From assembly GCA_914767715.1 (NCBI GenBank), contig OU612068.1, positions 26,908,001 to 26,972,000 on the forward strand: 64,000 bases of DNA. The letters run 5' to 3'. Below the pieces are notes generated by a model. The model made no database searches and was not told the DNA's origin. It saw nothing but the letters and a program-made list of their open reading frames with translations. Positions 24,001 to 36,000 of this stretch are shown here, in pieces. Made by a program: the position numbers and the translations under genes. Numbering within the stretch: position 1 is the first letter of the stretch; each line of letters starts with the position of its first letter. The stretch is from Membranipora membranacea. Lineage: Eukaryota; Bryozoa; Gymnolaemata; Cheilostomatida; Membraniporidae.

Positions 24001-27000
24001 AGGCTTTTATACATATATTTATATCTATTTGGATTGCATTATAGCTGTATCAATATTTATTCTGCATTACAATGAAAGTCCTCTTTGCTTAGCCAATATG
24101 TTAGCTCTGATTGATTGGCCAATCAGAGCTAACTACTCCTTGCCATACTCTACAGTTCTTATTGGATATCCAATTGTAACGTTACGCTGAGAATGAGGTA
24201 TTACCATAGACTTGATATACCAGTAATATAGTATATCAAATCTTGCATCATAGTACCTCATAGAGTATACTAGCCTGGGATGACAAGCTTTGTGTGTTGG
24301 TTAGGGTACTATAGTTTAAGTGTTCAAACTCTGCCCAGGTTGATGATAGCGGCATCCATTATCAACCATATTCCCATCACAAGAATGTGCACGATCACAA
24401 AATGCTGCTACCATCAATCCGAGCAGAGCATTTAAACCAGAGTACTACTAAGATTATGCATACATATAATGAACACAGCACTAATTAAAATAGTCTACCC
24501 TCTCCTCAGTGTAAGAGGGAGACAGCAGAAGCTTGGATGCTGGTCTCACTCATACCATAGTCTTCTTTTTTAATTCAGAAGGAAATCAGAACTCGATAGG
24601 GACTTCTTTGTCTGTGAGCAATATTCCTAAGAAAGACCTTGATACCCTAAAACTCAAAATGGCTAATAGGAGGGTGAGAGGAGGAGATATAGACAACTAT
24701 ATTACCAACAAATCAAGTGTCAAAGAATTATACAACGTAAAGATCAGTTACAAGGAGGAGTCAGGTAACTCCAAATCATCGTCATATATATAAATATAAT
24801 TATAAAAAAAATTCTCTTTTGTATATCTATGGTCATGATGCACCTTAAGGTAATGCTGATGACTGATCCGAATCCATCAACTTTGATGAAAGCAGCCTTT
24901 GCTGTCCTTATAATTAGATGGCATGATGTCATAGAAACAAGTTTTTTACGACTTTCCACATTCGGTAGCTCAGCAGTGTATAATACATATACATACATAT
25001 ACATATTTGGACTGTTCAATAATTTTGGCCAGATTGTCATTCAATGTTGCTCATGAAGTGTATGAAATCAGATTTAAGGTAAGGCAACCACCTTGATGTG
25101 AAAGCTTAGGAGCATGTATACAGTTCGAGTGAATCCCCTTTTTAGTGGCAGAGAGAGTTTACACTGAACACCGAAAGAAACCCATCTACCTGAATGAAAC
25201 AGAGTTGAATATAGAGCTAGAATCGCCGGCTCTGCTAGATTACCATGATAACATGTCTGTCCGCTTGTCAAAGCTAACTCCAGACCTCGACCCTGAGAAG
25301 CTTAAGTTCTACATCTCAGCCCTTTCTGGGAATATCGTCACAGAAGTTCTGTTTGATGGAAGTAGAACCAAGGCTATTGCCCAGTTCTCTCAACCACTCG
25401 GTAAGCTATTCACAGCGTAATGTTACAGGTTATAGCCTCTAACATATCAGAATGGACGTTCATGCGAGGCATCAAACACAGTTCACAAAATTTCTTTTTA
25501 TGTAAGGATCCAAGGTTTTCCATATCGTCTTGCAGAATATTTACTATTCAGCTACTTCACCCCTGCACTGTAAAAAGAAAGAAACGGGTGTGCCCTTTCT
25601 TCCATTCAGCTTTTTGCACTAAACAGTTGCATCAACTGCTCATCATATTAGCTCACCTTTAAGCTTCATAGATTTTATTCCGCAGATTTTGGTATGATGC
25701 TGTGTCAACACTACAACGTCAATCTGGCAGAGTGTCCGGATCTGAGACTGCAGCAGGAGAACAAACCAGCTCATATTCTGGCTGTCGGACAACTCAGCAA
25801 AGACAACATAGAACTGACACTTGAAGATTTCCTTGGCAAAGCTCTCAAAGGTCAAAAAGATATTGAAATCGACATCTGTGCTGAACAGATGGAGAACGCA
25901 ACTGACAAATGGAAAATTGATGTAGGATGAGAAGGTTGGTCGCATTTGTTGTACTTCAGGGCTGTTGGCGAATCTGAGACAATTGATTATATTCCGTTCT
26001 TTTTTAGAATGAAGGGTTGATAAAAAGAACACAACATTAGCATAAATAATTTTTTTCCGATTGCCATAATACATGGTTGGAATTTTTTGTACAGCATGAT
26101 AAGTTAAGCTGATAAGGGTAGGAACTTGTATACATTATCTTTTTTTATCTCAGTTTTAGGCCAGGTCAAGTTACGGGATATACAGCATCAACTTAAGGGA
26201 TGTACCCAGCTAACTTTGTTCTCTGAACATCTCGGTCTCAATTTCACTACGGGAGCTTACAAGAAAACTAAACCTCTCTCTGAGATTATCACAGATCAGC
26301 GGATGCTGGAGTTCCTCCTTAACGGCAAATATCCAGGATTTAAGAAGCTCTCTAAACACCTGAAAGACCACGGCTTCACAATGACCTCAGATGGTTCCAT
26401 CACCGTCCTGCTCACCAATGACAAGAAGAAGAATAGGTAGACTATCACACTTTAAAATGTCAGGACTGCACATGCTAATAGTGTTATCTCGACCTCAGTT
26501 TATTATTTACCACTAGTTTGAGTGCTTAACTTACAAGACAACAGAAAACCGATCAAAATACAAGCGCAACAGATCACTGCAGTCATGAATTAATTCCTAC
26601 TTTGCACTTCTTCATCCCTAACTGCACATTTTTAGATTTAGAACCCAGCTGTCATCATTCTCATTTGAGACTGACCTTTACCTACCATTTATAGTCCATA
26701 TATGACAGAGATATAAAAATAACTCTGCGATCCACCATGCTATGCCTTTCAGCTTGCATATTCCAAAGTTGTTTGCCCTTTTTATTTTTAGGCGTCATCT
26801 GCAGAATTGGCGCACGTTGAATCAATGTGTTGAGAAGTATACTAGAGCTCATTGCTTGGTGTTTGAGACGGAATCACTCACTGAGCAGGTCTTTGCTCAC
26901 ATGACAAGGAAAGTGAATGAGCTAACAAAGTCTTTGAAAGTCATCTCTGGGAAGACGAGTCACCAACCAGGTGTAAATAAAATAAGCGTTACAGGAGAAA

Positions 27001-30000
27001 GAGCAACCATCGAGAATCTTCAAGTGCAGATTGTGAAGCAGATAAAGGAAAAGGAGAAGCACATTCAGGATGAACAGAATGTTAAAGCAGTAGTAATTCC
27101 TAACATTCGAATTTACCAAGTCGAATATCTCGAGCGCGTCAACTTTTTCAAAGACATGGAAACAGCATATCGACTAAAGGACATAGCGACTGACAAGCCC
27201 AACGAAATGATCACCATCACAGGGCTTCCGTCTGCTATAGAGGAAGTTCAGAAGAAGATGCTGGACATACTACCAAAGGTGGAAAAGTCTCGTGTTTCTG
27301 ACACAAAGAAACCACTCTTTCTCAAGGTTTTCAAAGAATCAATGGCTGTGGAATCCCTGGAGAAGGAATTTCTCAATCGAAGAGTGGTTGCAGTTTGGAC
27401 TATTGAAAACAAAACTGTCACGATGTATTCAGAGAGCAAGGATAAAGCCAGGATTGCGATGGATTGTCTGAATGATGTCATATGGGAGGCCCAGTATCCT
27501 CAGACACGAGAGTTTGATGATCTGGAGAAGAGATTGCTGAGCACTCCGGCGTGGCGAGGCAAACAAGCTGAGTTAATACAGAATGCACCATGTCTGCAGA
27601 TAGTGCAGTTTGGTGATAAACCAGGTCTCAGCTTAGCTGGTCTCAAGTATTCTAAAGGACAGGTACTGGAGGAGATCCCTATGTTCTTTGAGCAAAATGT
27701 CATAAGAACGGAGTCTTTCATTGGTCGAGGAAAGCGTATGTCCTTCATTACCAAATTCGATCAATCCAAAATGGCGACTCTTTCTAATGAGTTTTCTGTT
27801 CAAATCAACGCCGGACAGAAACCTGAAGAATTAGTCCTCAGTGGGACGACAAATGCCATAGCCAATGTGAAGCGAGCTTTAGCCTCACTCCATGACAAAG
27901 TAGTGAAGGATGAATACACTGTCGACAGTCCTGCTATGGTCCAGCACATTAAGAATGACAAGGATTTACTAGAAAATGTCGGACTCAGAACCAAATGTCT
28001 GGTCACGATCCATGAGGAGGAAGAGGCAGAACCCATGGAAATTACCCAAGAGATTGGCAGGGCAAACATCAGACCATCAAATGGGGAATACTACACCACC
28101 GCATTTCCGTCTGGTGTCACATGCTCTGTGATAAAGGGAGATATCACAAAGCTCAATTGTGACGCAATCGTCAACGCTGCTAACGGAGACTTAGATCACT
28201 GTGGTGGACTGGCATATGCTGTTGTCCGTGCTGGTTAGTACTAAGATCAATCGTAGTTTTAACATATTTCTTGCAAAGTTTCCTGCTGACCTATATTTTC
28301 ATCAATCTGATAATTATTTGGATGAGAGACTAATGGACAGGGCTCAAATTCACAGTAGGAGCAATCAGAAGATGATTTTTTCTGCCATCAATTGAAATGC
28401 CCTCTTGTAGTCGCTGTGCAGTGTTTTTGTAAGTTAATTATATCTTATGTCAATTAATGTGATTCAATGTTTATGTTTAGGTGGAGATGCGATACAACAG
28501 GAGTGTAAATATCACATCAGAAAACATGGTAAGCTGATGGAAGGTCAGGTGATGACATCGGATGCCGGAGCTCTCCCGTGTAAGAAGATCATTCATGCAG
28601 TAGGACCAAGATGGACCAATGGGAGGTGTGACGAGGAGTGGAACTTGGGTAGCTGCATAGAAAACTGTCTTGAAGAACTCAGACAGCAAGGATTGAACAG
28701 CATCGCAATTCCACCTATCAGCACAGGTATATTCGGGTTCCCCATGGACTTGGCGGTGAAGACTATTGTGAATACTATTTGTGACCTCGACAAAAAGGGA
28801 GACCTTCCAAGAAAGATCTATCTGATTGACAACAAAGATGACAGCCTCCGCTGTTTTGCTCGGGAACTACGCTCTTATACTGAAGCTGTGAAACCAAAAG
28901 CACCTCCAGCTGCAAGACCAAGAGCATCCGAAGCACATGGTGAGTTCAGAGGTGTCTTCGTTTAAGATACTCGGGTCTCGGGTACCCCTAGGAGACAAAT
29001 CATTGATAATTCAATTGGCATTGTGTTAAGTAATTGTGTAGATAACAATTGGTTCTTCGCCGCATCATGATGACACCCATGTCAAGCTCCATAAGATTGT
29101 AAAGCCCAAGGTGACAGCACAGCACCTTGTGTCGCTTTGTACCCTCCAAGAGTATTGCCTCCCCTCCCATTGAATTTTTTTCCAAATTGCTGATCTGTGG
29201 TGTAAAATTGAATATCCATGAATGTCTTAGGGTGTCTTCAATGATCACTGGTATGTAAAAATATGCAGGTGCTCTAATATACACCTGGAAGCCACACCCT
29301 AATCAAATGGCTACCCTTATTGTGAAATAAATGTTTTTTCCAATAGTAAAGGAGAGTTCCTAAAGGGAGTTATTTAATACAGTTTGATAGCGAACATTTT
29401 AGCTAGATTGCTTGCTGTGAAACTTGATTGCTCTGTGATCTTTAATGCAAGAGACCGCTAGATGAATAAGAGCTTTCATCTCATGACATTATCTTTCATC
29501 TCTATGAATACCTGCTCTGATTCAACTCATGTGTAGCAGTCAATACTTAAGCCATTCATTGTGCAATTGGGATTTTATGTTCCCAAGTGCTGAGAGTATG
29601 TTCTTTCTACAGTAGCTGACACATCCTTCTTGGGCCACCAGTGGCGTATATTAACACTCACGGCCCACGGATTTCCGTGAGTGGCTGAATAGCTCAGTGT
29701 GTAGAGCGTCTGCCTGATAATCACTGTTAATAAGATTGTTGTGGGTTCAAATCCCATCGAGGTCAGCTTTTTTTCAAATTAATGCTTTATAACTGGAGCA
29801 TTTTTACCGTAATCTTCTACTGCTATTGAGTTGTTTTCTGAAAGTACCCAACAGCTCAGTGAGCTATTGAAATACCTCTCTGCTTGCACTATTTTGCTAC
29901 CGATATGCAAAAATTTCCGTGTGGGAGGGCGCTTAAGCGCCCCTCCCACACCCTCCCCGCCACGCCTACGGCGTGTGGATCGGGCTGTGCCTGATCATTA

Positions 30001-33000
30001 TGCTCATCTCTAAAAAGTCAGTGAGTGAAATTTTTTAGAATATACGCCCCTGTGGGCCACCAAAAAGGAGTATTAAATTCATGGACTAATTGGTCACTCT
30101 AGCTCCATTGTAACCTTTATTTGTGTGACAGCTTTCTAAACAAATTATAGTCTCTGTTTGATCATAGTGTTGGTATTTGTTATGTTGAGATCTCTACTTC
30201 CTACTTGTAGATCAATCCATTGGAAAACCTGGAAAGTATACCATCAAAGGAAAGACTCTTACAATTCTAAAGAAGGTTAACCTTGAAATAGTGTCCGGAG
30301 ACATCACAAACCGCCAGGTAACTTTAACCTAAGCAAATATTTATTTTTTTGTATTATCAAAGGAAGGACATGTAACCTAACATTGTTTTTGACTGAGACA
30401 TTAATGGTTCCTGGTTGTTAAGGTAATGTGGATAGTAGCTACTCTCGTTCTAATTGCCTGCTGACTTTTCTGATGTAGGAGGATACACTTGTCAACTCAG
30501 TAAGGAAAGATATGAACCTGTCTAATGGTAAGGTGGCTCCTGTGATTCTGAGCAAAGCTGGACCTCAGTTACAGGCGGACTGCACCAACTTAGGTCCGAT
30601 ACAGCCTGGTGAAGTCAAAGGTACAGACGGGTATCAGATGCCATGTAAGAGAATATTACATTGCTGCCTACCAGATTGGAGTGGTCCAGCTAGTTTACAG
30701 GTAAAAGTATGCTCTGCCTTTTGCCTGGCAATATTATTTTTTGCGCCCTCTTTGTTACCCATCAAACTGAAAGGAGTAGGAGGTGGCTCAGTTGGTTAGA
30801 GTGCCCTACCTTTTGCATGCAATGTTGAAGGTTGTGGGTTCGAAATGCACTGCATTCCTTTGACTACTAATGTTTGGTTGACCCCCAGGTGTGCTCCAAC
30901 TTACCTGCAAACAGAGAGTAACCTGGCACAGATATTGCGGCCGCGCCCCTAAGGCAACTAATATTTGGCACCCATGCTTGGGGTTTGGGATGTGGTGTGT
31001 GATAAGACAACTTGATGTTTATCAACCACCTGATAAAAGCACAAGAAAAGGTTTGAGTCAACCATTCATTAGCGATCATACACCGGTACTTTTATGGTTA
31101 GTTGGCACGTTTAATCGATTGAAAAAATGGTTAAATCAGCTTATTTTCAAAATGATACTGACTTGTCTATTTTTAGGCTCTACAGAAAATAGTCAATGAA
31201 TGCCTCACACAGGCAGCAACTCAGGAGCACACAACTATAGCATTTCCTGCACTTGGAACTGGTAACCTAAGATACCCAGAGCAGAATGTGGCGAAATGTA
31301 TGATAGATACTGTAGTCGATTATACTGAGAAAAATCCCCGCAGTAGTATAAGAGATGTCAAGATTGTCATTTACCACCTGGATAAGCGCACTCAGCTGGT
31401 AATCATATTATGAATTCATATCAGTTGAAATGACATAAGAAAGCTAGTTCTACAATGTTGGGCCTCTCACTAATAACTAAATAGTGGATAAATTTGTGTC
31501 TCTCTGAACACATCAGGCGTGAATAAAGACTCACATCCCTGTAGCCCCAATAAGACTAAGAGTTTTTAATATTTTGCACTGCTTATCCTGTAGTTGAATT
31601 TTGGCTGTAAATGTATTTATTATTTCAACGGAATGAATGACTAGGAGTCGTCTTGCCAATGTGCCAAATAATACAACACTGCCGCTCATTGGCAATCAGT
31701 CCTTTTGATACTGGCGATTTTATCAAGTAGATATTCATTGTATCCACCCATAAAAATATAAAAAAACAATTAATTTGTTTATGATTCAATACTACGATAT
31801 CTTAACTTTGATCAGGGTTTCGATGCTGTGCTCTCAAAGGTGGAAAGTGCTGGACCCACTTCCAGTCAGATGGATATGAACTTAGCACCAAAACAGAGCA
31901 AAGGTTCTGCAAGATCAGGTATTTACATGTAAAAATTTCAATGTTGGTTCTGCTGAAAGCTGTCCTCTGCCCAACAGCTCCCAGGCTGGGGGACCTCTCA
32001 AAGCTTGTCCAGGGGCCATGTGCCAAGGTACCTATCAATGACGGCGTTCAATGAACTCATACTTTAATCCTACCCATCCTTCCCACAGACCCTTCGTAGT
32101 AACATTACAAATCACTTATTGTAATGGTCATTATTGTAGGTGGTGACACAGGACAAAGCATGGCCGACGCAAATGTGGTTGGGGGTATTCGAGTCAACGA
32201 GACATTCCTACGTATTGTCAAAGGAAGCATTACTGAGCACAATGCTGACATCATTGTCAACAGTACCGATGACCAACTATCTATGGGAGGTGAGTTGATC
32301 AGACATGATGTGAGATACTATATATGTCAATCATTTACGTTTTCTGTTCGAAACAAATCATGCCAGTCCATCTAGAAGTACTAGTGACGGAATTATCACT
32401 TTTAATGTCTATGTTTTTATCTGTTTCTTCATCATGGTAGTACAGAGTCTGAGCCCAAGGAAGAGGCATTGAAAAAATTGTTTAATCCCAGTCGTGAGAT
32501 GGTCGAATTCTTCTTGAGAAAATACCAATCATGGATCTGGTAATTACTGATGGCATTACCTAATATATACCCTTTCATAATACAGAGTGTCCATACCTTT
32601 TTGCCTTTTTATCCAGGAATGGTTGCAAGAGCTTTATTAAATAAAGGCGGCCATGAAGTTCAAGCGGAGATACAAAACCTTATAGGCAGTGAGGGTACGT
32701 TAAAACTAAAATATTTCCCTTTAATAAAACTTGATATTGAGACCAATGCCAGCTTCACCTTGGTTGAGATTGGCAAACTTGATTCTTTCTGGGTAGTGGG
32801 GCTAATTTGTCTCAAAAAATATATCCCTTAAATTTAGATGGCCCATGAGCTGAAAATCAATCATTATAAAAGTACCTTCGATGATATTGACACTGTATAT
32901 AATCAGTGCATGAAATCACGCCTCCTCCGTATGTTCGCAACAGGAACTGACAACCCCCTCTTCCAGTAAGACCGCCTACCATCAGGCCGATAAAGAACAT

Positions 33001-36000
33001 TGCGAACTAGAGTGAGCCTTTGTAGCAACTGCTATCCAGCAAAGGCTATAAAGTTTATTAACTCTGTGTTATGAGTAATATTATTTGTTATATTTTTATT
33101 TATATCTATGTTACCTCAGCAATTTTACATTGACTCAACTTTTAGCTCTGTCGAAACACAATATTTCTCTTTTCAGAGACTGTAATAAACTCTATCCCTA
33201 TCCCTACACCATGTTATCAAGAGGAAGGAAAAGCCTTTTTTAGTACCTGACCTGCCAAACTATAATGAAACACAGGGAATTTGAGAACACAGGAATTGTG
33301 TTCTTGGTCTGGAATTGTAATTGCGAATAGCCTTGAATTCAGGCTAACAACGGGACCTTGTCTGTATTATATGTTGTGATGGGTATTGCTTCTGTAGTAT
33401 TATCTAATCATGTATCACTATCGTGCATTTCTGAATAGACCCATGTGCTTGTGTTTTGGTTTGATTTACTGATGGATCTTGGTTTGTTGTCATGTTGAAT
33501 TGCCTGAGTAGATAACTTTAAATTGTTGGACTGAATCCCAGTCTAAATTGTGACTAAAACTAGGAAACAAGAGATCAAATATATAGTCAACCGAATGCGG
33601 ATAAAAAATGGGTTTTCATGCAGGTTTATCTATCATCCTAGTTCATTCCACCATATCATGCCTACATATTTACAGCATCATCAGTAAATGGCATATGGGT
33701 GACATCTGCTGGAGATATGAATGCAAAACACATCATACATCTTGATTCAACAAGACCTGGTAAAAGTAGCAAGAAATGGACAGATTCTATCGTGGAGTGT
33801 TTGTGTGAATCTGACAGGAGAGAGGCAACTTCCATTGCTTTCCCTGCTTTGGGAACAGGTAAGGAAGTATTTACACCCGAAGGTGTGAGAGGCTGGAAAA
33901 ATCAACCAATGAGACTCAAATCCAGTAGTCCTGTGGCACGAATTGCCTTACAGGTGTTAGCAAGCGACCTAACCTATTGGACCATAACGCCACCCCTCCA
34001 AGAGATTGGGCGGAGGGATTTTATCGGCGATCCTCCTATCAAATATTTGGGCGTTGTGCACTCATATCCTGCTAGGCTCGTACCATTCCTCCACTGCCAT
34101 CCTGTCTAACCCAACGTTGGAAAAGTCCAAATGCGAAGAGGAAATCACAATAAATTATGAAAGCTGCTGTTAAATTTATTGTTTGTTGATAATAATAATA
34201 TGTTATAGAAACCAACTTGACAATTTCTACATTTAGATAACAAATTCAAACTTCATGCTCGCCTCCAATTTCAATCCTCATTGTCACCCTTTGATGAAAA
34301 ACTAAAGATAATTCACTGTTGTGACCTTCTCTTTTTGGTAACAGGCATCTTGAAAATTCCTCCTAAGGAAATGTCTAAATACATTCTGGAAGCTGTGGGC
34401 TCATATCTCAGCAAAAATCAGAATACAAATCTAAGGGAGATAGACATAGTTATATTCCAACAGAACATGGTTCAGGACTTTGTCAAGTCCATGCAGTCAG
34501 CAGTACAAGAAAATAAGAAAAGCTTCTTTGCTCGGATATCAGGATGGCTTAGCTCCGGATTCAGCTTTGTGTTTGGAGGTAAGTGTTTATGTATATATCA
34601 TATCATATCTACATACTCATAGAGCTTCCAAAGCCGATGCTCAACTAATTTACTATAATTGATTTGGTTTGAGTCAATCCATCAATTTGAGGGCTTTTAA
34701 TCACCTATGAAACCTCAGTATGAGTATAGAGAATACTTATTGTAAAGGTTTTGCTATTAAGCTATATTAACCCATTTCTTGTCTGATCCAAAGATCACAT
34801 TTTAATCTATCCCCTGTATCATCAAACGATGCTCATTTAGTTAAATAATTCTTCTCAATTGTTTTTAGATGGTAAAAGCGGATATAAAGCTGAAGGAGCC
34901 AGCAGAGGTGCTCATGGTCTCTCTCCCTCAGGGGCAGCCAGCCCAATAAGAGAAGACATAGTGAAGCTGGATATATATGCTGAGAAAAACTCTGACATGG
35001 AGAAATGTAAAAGGGAGCTAGAGCAGAAACTAGAGAAGGCTATGATAACATCAATGTGGAGAGAAAAGGCGACTTATCAAGATGATAAAGAACTTATCAG
35101 AAAACTCAGACCGGAACAGGTAAGTACATCTGCTCTGCTGAACATTCTAGAACTTCATGTTGGTCTATTTGTTTGTACCCTGCAGGTAATTTCATAGATT
35201 TTGATAAAATTTAAAGGGTTAGTGCGTTTTTACGTCCCGTTTCACCCATCGAATTAAGGTACAGAAAATATCGTCGGACAGCTCGAATCAGATGACATCC
35301 ATGGCAAAAGGTTTCAATCTGTCAGAATCTGCCATTTAGGCTGAAAAGGCAATTGCAAAGTATAACTTTTTAGGTAAATTTAGCCCTTTTAGGATTTATC
35401 CAGTCATTTGGCCATACTTAACCTTTCCCGTTTCCCTCTTCCTGTCTTGGTGTCAGCATTCTCCCTACTGTCAGTATCGGATGACTATTTGTTGCAGTGG
35501 CAAGAGGCAAATATTGGTTTCAGATTTGTGGTATTTTCTCATGCATATGAAAATGAATAGGTCTCAAATATAAAAACTCTTCTAGGTATACTATGATGTT
35601 TAACATATTATCTAACTTTTCATATCATAAATTTGTCAGATATCGGCACTGGACAGAGAAGCCAGCAGATTGCATGTATTGTTGGATATAAACCCAAGGC
35701 TGGCTAATATTAAAGTCAGCGGGCTGCCGAAAGATGTATCCAGCATGTCTGATCTTATCACTAAAGAGCTCAAGGATATCGATAAAGGGATCTCGGAGAG
35801 AAAGGAAGAGGAACTATTGGCTAGAGCTGTGCAGTGGAAGTACACAGACAGAGAGGGAAAACCTAAGAATTTTGATACATCGATTAACAAGGTGAACAAA
35901 TTCTCATCATGATCTCACGTGTGATAGTTTTATGATGGTGAATTGATTAATCAAGTTCAACTACGTGAACATAGTGACTTTCACCTACCTAAACTATGAT

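Noticed and set aside
29682-29765. Functional tRNA gene
   Set aside because: A box, B box, D-stem and T-arm are good, but acceptor and anticodon stems do not pair and there is surplus sequence between them, as in SINE heads.
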